Shown: in pieces, positions 1 through 9,565 of the stretch
Layout of the letters: each line of letters starts with the position of its first letter
Position numbering within the stretch: position 1 is the stretch's first letter
Assembly (NCBI RefSeq): GCF_031202265.1
Contig: NZ_CP100604.1
Location: 6,740,501-6,804,500, forward strand
Origin: Bradyrhizobium sp. Ash2021
Lineage (GTDB): Bacteria > Pseudomonadota > Alphaproteobacteria > Rhizobiales > Xanthobacteraceae
DNA: 64,000 bases
Direction: 5' to 3'
Made by a program: the position numbers and the translations under genes
The notes under the pieces: generated by a model
Seen by the model: the letters and a program-made list of their open reading frames with translations, nothing else
Database searches by the model: none
Told to the model about the DNA's origin: nothing

Positions 1-681
1 ACACCTCGTGATCCAACGGTTATCCCGTACTGAGCCGGGGCGCGGATTCGATCGTGCACCGCCATGAAGTGGGATCACCACAACCCCAGGGGTCCTCGCT
101 CTTGCCCGAGTTATGCTGTCTCGAGCCGTCATCACTTAATCGACCCCATCCGCCCCACTCGTGGGCACATCGCATTTTCACCGCATGGCGGCTTATACGC
201 GATGCCTTCGCTGTGCGGGAGCGCCTAGGCGACCCGCGAGTGGTTCCGGGCTTTCGCTATCCATTCTGTCTTGGCATACCGTCCTCTCCGACCCCGGGGA
301 GTTCGATCATCGTCAGTTCCAGCGCAGCGATGTCGACGCGGCCTTCGCCGAGAGTAGACCGGCTCGGCACTCCCAAGACTCCCGCAATCCGTTTCACGCG
401 GGCGATGACTTTCGTGGCTTCCTGGTTCACACATCTGCTACGGTCTGCCAGCTTGCTCGCCCCCTGCACGGATCTGACCGGTTACCCAGCCAGCGGGGCT
501 TTTACATCCGGGCTTTCAGCGGGTTGGTCGCCCTTCCCGCTGCAGGATATAACTACAACAGCGACTGGACTCCTCTGTTGGCGGGACTCTCACCCGCTAG
601 AATGGCAGCTAGCCTCGCTGCACCTACTCCTTCATCGTGATGGACTTGCACCATCTACTCCTTGCCGGTCTCCCGGCGCAC
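1..681 (-). mobile_element. Group II intron, 5' ribozyme portion (partial)
   Basis: Read on the minus strand, position 681 begins GTGCGCCGGGAGACC, matching the GUGYG 5' end of bacterial group II introns. It is followed by the small-stem series usual for domain I, including a GTGCAAGTCC segment and a GCGGGTGAGAGTCCCGCC hairpin, then AACCAGGAAGCC further in. No reverse-transcriptase frame is present inside the window, so the maturase, if intact, lies past the left edge. The long plus-strand open frame over this interval is not protein-like. Class assignment is not possible from this part alone. Confidence 0.55.
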
Positions 682-849
682 TCCGGACTACCCCGACAAG
701 CCGACTATTTCAGAACCCGCCCGGACTTCGCATTAGGGCCAGAACGCGACATCACCAGAACAGCGGACTTCGGCCGCCAAGGACGAAGGAGCCACCAGGG
801 GGTAGTGTAGCCGGTATCGCGCCGAATGCTCGAGTGCTCTGCCGCGACA

Positions 850-2760
850 TCACGATGTAAGCGGAGCCCGTGTCAGGTTCATGGAATAGAACAGAAGCTC
901 CGCTTCAAGCGCCTGGCGAAGATGTGCCGACTGACGAAATCCGTGCTTCTCGTCCTGGAATATAAGCAGACAGGTCGGGATATTTCGGCGTTGAAGCGCC
1001 GAATACATCCTTTGAGCCTGATTGATCGGTACGACCTGATCGTCCTTACCGTGGAGGAATATCACTGGAGCGGACAGCCTATCGGTGAAATTGATCGGCG
1101 AACGGTCGTAGTAAAGTGCGCTGTTCGGCCTAAACGGCTCGATAAGCCAGTCGGTGTAATGCAGCTCGAATTTATGAGTCTCGGTGGCGAGTGCGATCAG
1201 ATCACTGATTCCGTAGTAGCTCGCACCGACGGCAAATTCGGTATGAAAAGTGAGCCCGCACAACGTCGTATAGCCGCCAGCGCTGCCGCCCGTGACCGCC
1301 AACCTTCCGCCGTCGACATCGCCACGAGCGGCAAGGAATTTCGCGCCCGAAATGCAATCCGCGACGTCAATAACACCCCACTGACCGTAAAGCCTTTCCC
1401 GGTATTTCCTTCCATACCCGGTGCTTCCGCGATAATTCACGTCAAGAACACCGAATCCCCGACTGGTCCAGAATTGTACCGAAAAATTGAGCGCCGAAAC
1501 GGTCGCGGTGGTCGGCCCGCCATGGCTCTTCACGAGCAAGGGAGGTCTTTCCGAAGCTGGCGCCTGCCAGTCCGGATTGTACGGACGATAATAAAAGGCG
1601 TGGGCGATGTCGCCGTTGCTAGTCGGAAATTCGATCGATTGCGGCGTCGAAAAGTAGTTTTGGAATTTTTGCAAGCTGTCTGATGGAACCAAAAGCTTGA
1701 TCGGCGAAACCGCTCCCGTGTTCACATCGACGGTCGCGATTGCCGGCGGCGAGGTCATTGTGGCACAACGCAGCACTATGGTTGTTGCCGACGCATGCAC
1801 ACCCGACAAGGAGGAAAATTCCATCGGATAGTCGTGAGCGATCAGTGTCGGTATTTCTAACCAGCCCAGGCGCCATGTACCGTTTTGGACAAACGAGTAG
1901 ATCAGAATGTCTGGTGACATAAACGCGTAGGTTGAAAGACCGAGTTGCCACTGAGGGACACCGAATTCCGCGTCTCGAGCTAGGACCCGCTCCACGCCGG
2001 AGGCGTTCCAACGGTATAGGTTCCAGAAATCCGTGCGGTCGGAAATGAAGTAAAGCCTCCCGTCTGGCGACCATTGGGGTTGAAATAACGATTCGGAACC
2101 GCCTTGGACGATCTGTTTGTCTGTCAGCGTGCCCGCCTGATCGAGACCTGCTACATTCAGATAAGTGGAAGTCCACGGCATGTTTGGATGTTGCCAGCTC
2201 AGCCACGCAAGTCTTGACCCATCCACGTTGAGCGTCGGCGACGAGTAGAAGTCCCATCCGCTATCGAGCGTTGCTTCGCGGCCCGTAGCGATGTCGATGG
2301 CGACCAGCGTATGGATCGCTTTGATGACGTCGCCGTTCGGATGCTCCTCCCTTATTGCGATCAGTCGATTTCGTGCGGCGTCGACGCAAATATCTGCAAA
2401 CAAGCTTTTCGCACTAGACGTGATTTTCGTCGGCGCGCCGCCCGCGACCTGTTGGTAGATTTGATTGTCGCCGAAATTGACGAAATACACGACGTTGTTG
2501 CTGACGGCATAGGCGCCCCCACCGTAACTATAGACCTGCGATCTCACATTGAAGGGGGACGGCGTAATGTCTCTGATCGTGCCGTCGGCGGCTCTGGCCA
2601 CCACGACGTTGCGGCCCTTCTCGAGGGGTCTCCCCTCGATCCAGTAGATATTGTCGCCGTCAATCCGCGGCTCCGAGAGTGACCCGGTTTCGGCCACGGC
2701 CGCGTCGGCTGTGATGGGGGAGATCCATGATCCGAAATTCCCGGTCTGCTGACTCACCAT
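850..2760 (-). CDS. S9 family prolyl oligopeptidase-like serine peptidase
   Basis: A 636-residue alpha/beta-hydrolase peptidase of the S9 (acylaminoacyl-peptidase/dipeptidyl-peptidase) type, expected to cleave short peptides in the cytoplasm; no signal peptide is visible. The N-terminal ~350 residues show the repeated WSPDGRLYF-like blades of a beta-propeller. The C-terminal catalytic domain carries SHGGPTT, the nucleophile motif GGSAGG (Ser493), the acid in HGKDDQVV (Asp573/574) and the base in EKHGF (His606), so the triad is complete. The start at 2760 has a GGAGA ribosome site just upstream. It stands alone; the next gene on the right is 1.4 kb away. Natural substrate unknown. Confidence 0.9.
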   Translation of the reverse strand: MVSQQTGNFGSWISPITADAAVAETGSLSEPRIDGDNIYWIEGRPLEKGRNVVVARAADGTIRDITPSPFNVRSQVYSYGGGAYAVSNNVVYFVNFGDNQIYQQVAGGAPTKITSSAKSLFADICVDAARNRLIAIREEHPNGDVIKAIHTLVAIDIATGREATLDSGWDFYSSPTLNVDGSRLAWLSWQHPNMPWTSTYLNVAGLDQAGTLTDKQIVQGGSESLFQPQWSPDGRLYFISDRTDFWNLYRWNASGVERVLARDAEFGVPQWQLGLSTYAFMSPDILIYSFVQNGTWRLGWLEIPTLIAHDYPMEFSSLSGVHASATTIVLRCATMTSPPAIATVDVNTGAVSPIKLLVPSDSLQKFQNYFSTPQSIEFPTSNGDIAHAFYYRPYNPDWQAPASERPPLLVKSHGGPTTATVSALNFSVQFWTSRGFGVLDVNYRGSTGYGRKYRERLYGQWGVIDVADCISGAKFLAARGDVDGGRLAVTGGSAGGYTTLCGLTFHTEFAVGASYYGISDLIALATETHKFELHYTDWLIEPFRPNSALYYDRSPINFTDRLSAPVIFLHGKDDQVVPINQAQRMYSALQRRNIPTCLLIFQDEKHGFRQSAHLRQALEAELLFYSMNLTRAPLTS

Positions 2761-4123
2761 GAATCTTCTCCGTCGCAGTTGGGTTCAAGAACACCCGAAT
2801 ACTCGCGCGCCCTAGGCCGCAAGACGGGCTGAATGACGACCGATTACATAGGCCGTGATCGGCGCCGTTCGACCTTTCAAGTCGAGTTGGCGCGTCTGCA
2901 GCCCCGCGGGATTGCAGCCTGCAGCGGCCAACGCGGCTGATCAGCGCCTCTGCTGGCGCCGCCATGCTGGAGAGCCGAGAAAGCGACAGTGACGTTGCCC
3001 CGAGCGGCCGCACGTCATGCTATCCCGCCAGCGCGAGCCACAAACCTGCAATATCAAACGCGCTTGCGCCTTCGCTCCCGCCACGGACGCCGAGTTGCCC
3101 AACCCCGGACCAATCCTCGAAGCAAGGAATGAGTGCATGCGTGAACACGCCGTCCTAACGCGCCGACCAACGCTGCCATAGGATATTCGCTTTTGGTAGC
3201 AAAAGGCACCGGCCGCGCCGTTTTTAACTTAACTACCGTCAATGTCGGCTGCCAAGACGAAGCGGTAGTTACGCAAGTGGCAGACGTCGCTTAATGGGTC
3301 AAAATGCGAAATACTCAACCAGAGCAGATGTTTTCCGGTCTTCCACCCACCGGAAGCGGACATTGATCGAGGCGGTCGGCATGTCTCAAACGTGCCAGCA
3401 TGCGACATACCCCCTCTTCCTAGGGCCTGCTCGCCCAGGATCCAGCGTCCGCGGGCTACAAGGCATCAGCCACAAGGGCGCCCGGCCGGGCCCTCGCCTG
3501 CAGGCGGGACACCGCCTCGGCCAGCGGAACGTCGGCCTGTGAGCCGCCTTCACACCTCGCTGTCTCCTCCCAAATCCTCGCCTGTCCGATTTTTTTGTTT
3601 TCCTGAAAATCTGATGCAACCCACAACGGTACGAGGATCCGCCTCCATGAACCGCCGCCCGATCACCCTCGCGGAGCACGCCTGGGCCATGGCGACCTTC
3701 AGCCTGAATTTCACGCACGACATTCACGATCACAGCCCGAGGGCCCACCGCGTTTTCATCGGGGCACGGCGTTGGTCAACAGCATCAATTGCAACACGAT
3801 GGAATTCTGAACCGATTCACGCTGGGCGCCTTTTTCAACGGGCGAGCCTATCGAATCGGACGCTTCAAGTAGTGAGCCATATCAGTTGCAAGTTTTATCG
3901 CTGCGGCCGTGGTAAAAACGGGCGCAACATATGCCTTAATGTAGGTTTTGATGGGTTCTGCCCGAGGTAATCCCATCGTTTCCGCGTTTCCTTGTCATTT
4001 CATGCAATTTTTAAAAAGTTAACCTCCCTTACTTTTTAAGCCCAACCCCAAGAGCTAATCTGTGCCGGTCACTGGTCACTGCCTCGAAGTGTTTTGATCC
4101 AACGCTTTCTTGTAGGTGGTCTG
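2761..4123. other. Long stretch without a convincing gene
   Basis: Short open frames occur on both strands but none has a ribosome site plus protein-like composition. The frame from 3647 (MNRRPITLAEHAW...) is the least bad candidate and may be a gene remnant. The stretch holds one dispersed repeat (3294-3368) and an AT-richer segment (about 3990-4060) that probably carries the promoter of the PilZ gene. Confidence 0.5.
3294..3368. repeat. Dispersed repeat, long form
   Basis: GGGTCAAAATGCGAAATACTC leads into ATGTTTTCCGGTCTTCCACCCACCGGAAGCGGACATT. I recall this arrangement (GGTCAAAATGCG..., then a palindrome ending in AGCGGACAT) as a common interspersed repeat of Bradyrhizobium. Within the window it is related to the shorter palindromes listed elsewhere. 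Confidence 0.5.
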
Positions 4124-4369
4124 ATGATTGAGCGTCGCGCCCTGCAACGGATTGAAATCAACCAGGCCGCGGTGCTCCACTTTGACCGAATTTCCGGCGT
4201 TTACTGCTGCGTCGTGAAAGATGTCAGCGATCAGGGGGCCAAATTTCAGTGCCCGTTTTACGTCTTTTCTTCTGATTTGGATCTGTCAGTTGATGGCTTC
4301 AAAACATCAAAGCGCTGCCATGTCGTGTGGCGGCACGGGACTACATGCGGCGTCAGGTTTGTCAATTGA
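4124..4369 (+). CDS. PilZ domain protein
   Basis: An 81-residue single-domain PilZ protein, a likely c-di-GMP binder. It begins MIERRALQRIEI, giving the basic N-terminal arginine motif, and carries DVSDQGA, matching the (D/N)xSxxG motif, about 30 residues later. The ATG at 4124 is preferred over a TTG at 4094 because the protein then starts directly at the conserved arginine segment. Family knowledge: such stand-alone PilZ proteins respond to c-di-GMP and alter motility or polysaccharide output. A GGDEF-EAL protein lies 7 kb downstream, but nothing links them directly. Confidence 0.8.
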   Translation: MIERRALQRIEINQAAVLHFDRISGVYCCVVKDVSDQGAKFQCPFYVFSSDLDLSVDGFKTSKRCHVVWRHGTTCGVRFVN

Positions 4370-4655
4370 AGCCGCGCCCGCGTTGGCGTCATCAACCAGC
4401 CGCGCCGAAAGAAGGGCCGTAGAGACAACGATGCGTTTTACGCTCGGCGACGTGAGGGACCATATCGTTTCATCCAAAATCGATCACGGATCTCCGTAGT
4501 GGCGTTGAAAAGCGACGCAGCGGTAGAGAAATCCAAAGATCAACTTTCGCGAGATTTTTAGGGTTGTTCGATTTTCGACTTTTGCAACAATATCTGTAGA
4601 GTCGAGGTGTGACGTAGGTTCGAACATATCTGCTTCCGCCTGTGCCTGTCGGAAA

Positions 4656-5390
4656 TCAAATCCAGACATATTCGTGATACAATCCGCCGATGACTGGGCG
4701 GCAAGGAATACGCCCTGCCCTCTTTACGGTGCGCGATAAGGGCGCATCCTTCTCCAAGGCCAAGTGCGTGCGCGTCTCATTATAGTAGCGAGCGTAGGAT
4801 TTCAGAATCCGGCGCAGATGTGCCTCGCCTAAGACAATGATGTGATCCAAACACTCACGCCGGATCTATCCGAGGCCGGTGCAATAGGCTTGTCCCGAAT
4901 GCCCATGGCACGCAATCGGCGTGTGACGACGGTGCCGTAGATCCGATCGCGGTCTCGGATCATGTAACCCGGAGCCCCGTCCCAAGGAAAGGCCTCGGTC
5001 AACTGACGTGCAACCCACTCCGCCGTCGGGTTGGTTGTGACGTTGATCCACGCGAGGTCCCTACGAGCCGCACGATGATGAAGGCATAGAGCAGGTCGAA
5101 GCCAATGGTCGGGACAACAAACAAGTCCATGGCGGCAATGTCCGGCGCGTGGTTATGCAAAAAGGTTCGCCATCCCTGGCACGGCGTCCCCCGTCGTTTG
5201 ACCATGTACTTGGCGACGCTCGACTGCGCGACCTCAAACCCGAGCTTGAGCAGTTCGCCGTGGATACGTGGCGCACCCCAAAGCGGATTCTCCATGCTCA
5301 TCCGCTGGATCAATACGCGCAGCCCCGTGATATCCGAGGCCGACCTACAGCAGTCGGCTCTTCCTTATCTCGACCCCGTCGAGATGTCTT
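4656..5390 (-). pseudogene. Integrase-core DDE transposase, decayed
   Basis: Fragments of one transposase lie in different minus-strand frames. MENPLWGAPRIHGELLKLGF with AMDLFVVPTIGFDLLYAF sits near 5010-5300, an AWINVTTNPTAEWVARQLTE segment near 4990-5050, and the C-terminus VLGEAHLRRILKSYARYYNE near 4740-4840. The segment that normally links them (the PWQNGFAERLIGSIRRE region with the last catalytic glutamate) is missing, and there are at least two frameshifts. It is therefore inactive. The N-terminal boundary is approximate. I place it with the integrase-core (rve) transposases common in Rhizobiales; the exact IS family is not certain. Confidence 0.75.
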
Positions 5391-5602
5391 TTTGGTCACG
5401 TCCCATCATGCGCACAGCCTGCGCACTCCTGGCTTCCAGAACCGCACACGATGCTTCCGCCGCTCCGCTTTGGAGAGCGTTTCGAGATACGGCGTATTTC
5501 TCGTGTGGGCGACGAGTCGCGTGAACCGCCAGTCAGCGGCACGTAACTTAGGTACGGGCCTGTTTCCGACTCCAGTTCCCGCCTGAAGCAAGGGGGAATG
5601 CC

Positions 5603-5842
5603 ATGATAGATTACCCAGCCGCAATCCCACTATTCGCAATTCCGCAACTTCGCTGCCCGAAATGCCGAGCGCGCATGAAGCTTGCGCGCACCTCGCCGGG
5701 GCCTACAGGATATGAACTTCGCAGGTTCAACTGCTCCGAATGCGATCACGTCGAACAAATCGCCATACCGTCTGATCCGATGGAATCAGATGCTATTGGC
5801 TGGTTACGGGCGAACTACATCCGCCGAAGTAAGGTCGCCTGA
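5603..5842 (+). CDS. Small zinc-ribbon protein, function unknown
   Basis: A 79-residue protein with two CxxC knuckles (Cys18/Cys21 in RCPKC and Cys44/Cys47 in NCSEC), as in a single zinc ribbon, then a charged tail. The start has a strong AAGGGGGA site six bases upstream. Similar short zinc-ribbon proteins are common hypothetical proteins in Bradyrhizobium. A role in nucleic acid or protein binding is only inferred from the fold. Confidence 0.65.
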   Translation: MIDYPAAIPLFAIPQLRCPKCRARMKLARTSPGPTGYELRRFNCSECDHVEQIAIPSDPMESDAIGWLRANYIRRSKVA

Positions 5843-5896
5843 GTTGTCCTTTGGAGCAAGTGACGGCGCTGGGTTCGGGATATTAGAGTTCAACCC

Positions 5897-5983
5897 ATGC
5901 GGCGTGACAGCCTCTACTTCTATCTTTCCCTGATCTGGCTTGCCGTTATTGTCGGCGCGCTGGTCTTTGGCTTTCTTATGTGA
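5897..5983 (+). CDS. 28-residue single-span membrane peptide
   Basis: The frame ATG 5897 to TGA 5981 encodes a 28-residue peptide with a charged head (MRRDSLYFY) and one hydrophobic span (LSLIWLAVIVGALVFGFLM). It fits a small inner-membrane protein with the N-terminus inside by the positive-inside rule. No clear Shine-Dalgarno sequence is visible, so expression is uncertain. It follows the zinc-ribbon gene by 54 bases on the same strand and might share its message. Confidence 0.4.
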   Translation: MRRDSLYFYLSLIWLAVIVGALVFGFLM

Positions 5984-6107
5984 CCAGGAAAGCGAAAGCC
6001 CGGCAACTGGACGCGCCTCCCCAGCGATCTGGACGCCCTTTCCCTCATGGTTCTTGAGCGTGGGCTTTTGTCCTCAGCGTGCATCCATGCGCTGTGAGCG
6101 TCGGGCA

Positions 6108-6344
6108 TCATTCGAATGGCAGTTTTGCCTGGCCGTCATGCCATTCGATCACGCCGAAAAGCATCCCGCGCTTGAGCATCTCGGCCTCGAGGTCGGCGGC
6201 GTGCTTCTTCCACGCTGGCGTCTCGCGAACACGAAACCTTGGATCCTCGCCTCGCTGCTCCTGCGCATCGTCGGATGCCAGTGCACCGCGCACGGCCTCG
6301 TACATCAGGGTGAGGCTGCCGTTCGTGAAGGCCTGATAGTCCAT
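6108..6344 (-). CDS. Conserved hypothetical protein
   Basis: A 78-residue protein (MDYQAFTNGSLTLMYEAVRG to IEWHDGQAKLPFE) that I recognise as a recurrent small hypothetical of Bradyrhizobium relatives. It is soluble, mixed charged, with no recognisable domain. The start at 6344 is chosen over an upstream start at 6395 because AGGAG lies seven bases before it and the upstream extension is low complexity. Function unknown. Confidence 0.65.
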   Translation of the reverse strand: MDYQAFTNGSLTLMYEAVRGALASDDAQEQRGEDPRFRVRETPAWKKHAADLEAEMLKRGMLFGVIEWHDGQAKLPFE

Positions 6345-6695
6345 CGAGGCTCCTGCGAAAAAGCCGCCGCTGGGGGCAGCGACGGCTCTACTCAATACGC
6401 GTGACCATCCAGGTCATCACGAAGGTGACCCCGAACGGTTAATCCGCGGTTACCGGACAGGCGCAGGACCGAAGCCCCGCGCCCTAGATGGGCCCTACAC
6501 GAGTCTGGGACGGCCGCCGGTCCTGCGGGCCTGGTTTCCGGGCGCCGATGTGCGGCCCGACCGGTGCTATCGCGCGGCCCGCCGGCCCTGCACGATGGTG
6601 GTAACGAATACGGCCCGCCGATCGCCGCCCCAGGGGCGGCTTCCGCCATTACATGATACTTGGACCTTTACCCCTGGCCTGACGGGAGCCGGATC

Positions 6696-7112
6696 ATGAC
6701 GAAGAAATTCGCTTGCTTGATTGTTGCCGCCATGGGCTTGGCCGCACCGGCCTACGCGCAGTCCGTCAGGGTAATCACCGGTGACATTGAGCACTCTACG
6801 GACCTGGAGGACAGCTTCTTGACGACGATGCGCTCAGAGCGCGGAATGAACGCGCCGAGAGGGCGAAGATCCTGAGGTTACGGGAAAGAGTAAGATGCTA
6901 TGCGCCAGCAGGAGCTAGACGCCTCTGCCGCCCAGGCAGCCGCCGCCACAGCTTATGATGAGCCATATGGCGCGCAAGACGGATCATACTACGTTGGAAC
7001 GTTTCGCAGCCGGCACAATCGACACGTTAACTTGCGGCGGATGAGCACCGTCGGCGCCGTTTCGGGCAACTCGTTGCAATTCAGACATGCGAATGCACGA
7101 CTACGCCGCTGA
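6696..7112 (+). pseudogene. Exported hypothetical protein, frameshifted twice
   Basis: The start MTKKFACLIVAAMGLAAPAYA is a clear Sec signal peptide with an AXA cleavage site, preceded by GGGAG. The mature protein then breaks. After ITGDIEH the frame shifts near 6795 to GPGGQLLDDDALRARNERAE, and near 6895 it shifts again to RQQELDASAAQAAAATAYDE. Joined together these make one coherent periplasmic protein with a charged coiled stretch. Either the gene is decayed or the sequence carries two indel errors. Function unknown. Confidence 0.6.
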
Positions 7113-7519
7113 TCCAGAAAAACCCGCCGGCAGAACCGGCGGGCTGTCTCATTACGCGCTCAGGTCCGGCCGCGGCCGAACCAGCGTCACCACCGGCGCG
7201 CAGCCACCAGTTTCGAGGATTTCGCCATTCTCTATAAACACCATTCAAACCAACATCTCCCCCTTACTAGTCCCAAATCCTGTCGAAAATTATAGCTAGG
7301 TCCACCTCAGTTGGTGGCCTCTTTCTGTGATTTCCTCGAAGAGATAGCTCCATTTGCGGCGGACCTTAAAAGGACCAACCGCGTTGAGGCCTTTGAGACC
7401 GGGGCGGCCACGAACGCGGAGCTTTGGCTAGATTTCCCGAGTGGGCGATTCCTGCAACGATCTAACAATTCCTCAAAGTCGGCCGAACGTTCAGCCGGGT
7501 ACACGACTTCGGCCAAGCT

Positions 7520-7547
7520 GGCGGAGCGAGACGGATTCGAACCGAGG
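7520..7547 (-). other. tRNA-Ser-like 3' end fragment
   Basis: On the minus strand the segment reads CCTCGGTTCGAATCC, then CGTCTCGCTCCGCCA. This is a T-loop (GGTTCGAATCC) followed by an acceptor strand ending in CCA, resembling the 3' end of a serine tRNA. No anticodon arm or 5' half follows, and the T-stem is only partly paired, so it is a remnant. Such fragments mark old integration sites of elements that target tRNA genes. Confidence 0.35.
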
Positions 7548-7672
7548 ATACTTTCAGCACGGTAATGCGAACTCGGCATTCCCAATTGACGGTGATCTTG
7601 GCGGAGAACTTCGCGGTTTGCACTGCAAGCTGGGCCACGTCGTGCAGATCGAACCCGGTCTCCGGCCGCAGT

Positions 7673-7693
7673 CTCCCAAAAACGGGAGTTTTT
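7673..7693 (+). terminator. Terminator-like hairpin with T run
   Basis: CTCCC-AAAAAC-GGGAG followed by TTTTT has the shape of a short intrinsic terminator on the plus strand, but no gene lies immediately before it. A related sequence occurs at about 14467-14486 inside another gene-free stretch, so it may be part of a repeat rather than a working terminator. Confidence 0.35.
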
Positions 7694-8164
7694 CAAATGT
7701 CTGCCGGAGACTAACGGCAATTTCGCTGGGAAATGCGCAGAATTGGAGACTGAAGACTGGACGCCAACTTGCAGAAGCCCGCCATTGGCGGGCCTTTCTG
7801 CGAGGACCCTGTTCATTTTCTCTCAGTGAGGGATCGAACTCGCACATTCCCAATTGAAAAAGCCCATTGAAATGTCAGGGGAAATTTCCCTCCTTTCCCC
7901 GGAATTCGAGCTTGGAGACTTTTGCAGCCACGAGCTGCGAATTTTGAATACGCATCCGTCTCCGAAAATACTTTGGCTTGTCGAATGCTCCTTTTCGAGC
8001 CCTTTCTCACAAAGCTAACTAGACCGGGTGCCTGGCAGGCCTTCGGATGAGTCTCGGTTAATCAAACCTTAAAAGTATTCCTCGCGAAGGGCCTGTTCGG
8101 ATTGGAATAAGGTAAAAAAAGAGTTAATCTATAAACATACCGATTGTAACTCGGATGTTGTGTA

Positions 8165-9562
8165 ATGAACCTCTCTCGACGGAACTTTGTGCAAGGAGTT
8201 GTCCTGGGGGGCGCCGCGCTGGGCGCGGTTGGCGTATCTCAAGGCCGGCGCCCGATGCCGCCGCTGCCGCAGATGGCCGACGTTTCAAGCTTCACGCCAC
8301 CCTCAGCGATCTTGAACTCGCAATCTTTGGCTCTCGGGAAGATCTTTCCTACCCTGCTGGATCCCGATGCCATCGAGGGTCCTTTCATCGCCAACACGCT
8401 TTCCAGTAAAGATTCGTCTGCCGGCTTCATTCGCCGGGGCGAGCCCGGGAATTCCGTCTTCCTGAGGCAGGCCGATGCCCGCGCCACCATTCCCTGGGCA
8501 CCGATATTCGTACGGGAAAACAACCTTTTGCAGTTGCCACCGTCCGTGACACGCCAGATCGACTGCTCTGATCTTTTGGTGATGAACGAGAGCAGTACGC
8601 ACTATCCCGTCTTCGGCAACAAGGCGCGCAAATATGAGTTCCTGCTTCCAAACCTGAAGTGGTCTGGATCCGAGCGTCTCGGAACAATGGGCGCGGTTTC
8701 CAGCAACCATGCGTTGCAATTTGCCCTGGCTAATCGCGTGTCTGATTTGACCGGCGATGGACAGCCGCTGAATTGTGCCCTGGACATGGTGCTTTTTGAA
8801 GTTCCGGGAGCCCCGACGGATATGGCACGCTTGGCAATTTTACGGAGCCTGGTTCAGCACATTTCTCTCGCCAGCAACGATGTCGAATTGGCGGGCGAGG
8901 CTGCGTATGCATACGGGGCGCACTGGCTGCATCCGGATACGGATTCGCTCGTTCCGCCGGGCGGCTCGAACGAAGTGAGCGCCCTCGGACACATGAATGC
9001 GATCGCCGAGCTGGCGCAGTTGCTCGATACCGCTCAGGCGTGGAAAGCGCCGCCGGATGTCATTTTTGTCGCCATGGGGAGCGGTTCGACGGTTTTGGGC
9101 CTGCTCTTGGGCGTCCATCTGATGGGATGGAATACCAAGGTGGTGGGGGTGGCCGATCAGGACAAATCCCCTCTGACGCGATGGGTGGTCAATCGGCAGC
9201 CCTCCGTGCCCTTTGTGGAAGGGAATGTTGCCCAACTCGCGCGCAGCACGGTGGAATGGCTGCACAAGATCCGCTTCCCGGGTATTTCGCCAGACGCGCT
9301 TCGCGTGATGCAACACGAGACTTTCTTGCCGGACGCCACCAGCTGGGCGCCTGGCTACGGCTTGATCGAACCTGCCGACGATGAACGGGCGAAAGAGTTG
9401 AAAGAGGCGGGCCTCAGCCTTGATCCAGTCTTTACCTTGAAAGCCTGGCGATCGTTGCTCACCATGTCGCAAGCGGGCGCGCTAAAAAATAAGAAGGTAC
9501 TTTTTTGGAACACCTACAACAGCTTTGACTACATGCCGACTCTTCTATCCAGTTTGGGATAG
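8165..9562 (+). CDS. Tat-exported PLP enzyme, ACC deaminase/D-cysteine desulfhydrase-like
   Basis: A 465-residue protein related to the fold-type II PLP enzymes that include 1-aminocyclopropane-1-carboxylate deaminase and D-cysteine desulfhydrase. The motif GNKARKYE supplies the PLP lysine (Lys153) and GAVSSNHALQ matches the family's GG(I/A)xSNxxR segment; MGSGST is a phosphate-binding loop. The N-terminus NLSRRNFVQGVVLGGAALGA is a twin-arginine signal, so the enzyme should fold with its cofactor and then be exported, which is unusual for this family. It is ~100 residues longer than the usual 330-340. The following membrane gene starts four bases after its stop. Substrate unknown. Confidence 0.75.
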   Translation: MNLSRRNFVQGVVLGGAALGAVGVSQGRRPMPPLPQMADVSSFTPPSAILNSQSLALGKIFPTLLDPDAIEGPFIANTLSSKDSSAGFIRRGEPGNSVFLRQADARATIPWAPIFVRENNLLQLPPSVTRQIDCSDLLVMNESSTHYPVFGNKARKYEFLLPNLKWSGSERLGTMGAVSSNHALQFALANRVSDLTGDGQPLNCALDMVLFEVPGAPTDMARLAILRSLVQHISLASNDVELAGEAAYAYGAHWLHPDTDSLVPPGGSNEVSALGHMNAIAELAQLLDTAQAWKAPPDVIFVAMGSGSTVLGLLLGVHLMGWNTKVVGVADQDKSPLTRWVVNRQPSVPFVEGNVAQLARSTVEWLHKIRFPGISPDALRVMQHETFLPDATSWAPGYGLIEPADDERAKELKEAGLSLDPVFTLKAWRSLLTMSQAGALKNKKVLFWNTYNSFDYMPTLLSSLG

Positions 9563-9565
9563 CTG

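Larger units (their letters stand above)
7113..8164. other. Gene-free kilobase with tRNA-like and repeat fragments
   Basis: No protein-like frame was found on either strand. The stretch holds a tRNA-Ser-like 3' fragment (7520-7547), a terminator-like hairpin (7673-7693), and two copies of a CATTCCCAATTGA segment with CGAACTCG in front (about 7568 and 7832). The AT-rich part near 8085-8150 probably carries the promoter of the PLP-enzyme gene. Confidence 0.5.

Noticed and set aside
54..860. 268-residue plus-strand open frame
   Set aside because: Composition is not protein-like, and the opposite strand reads as group II intron RNA structure.
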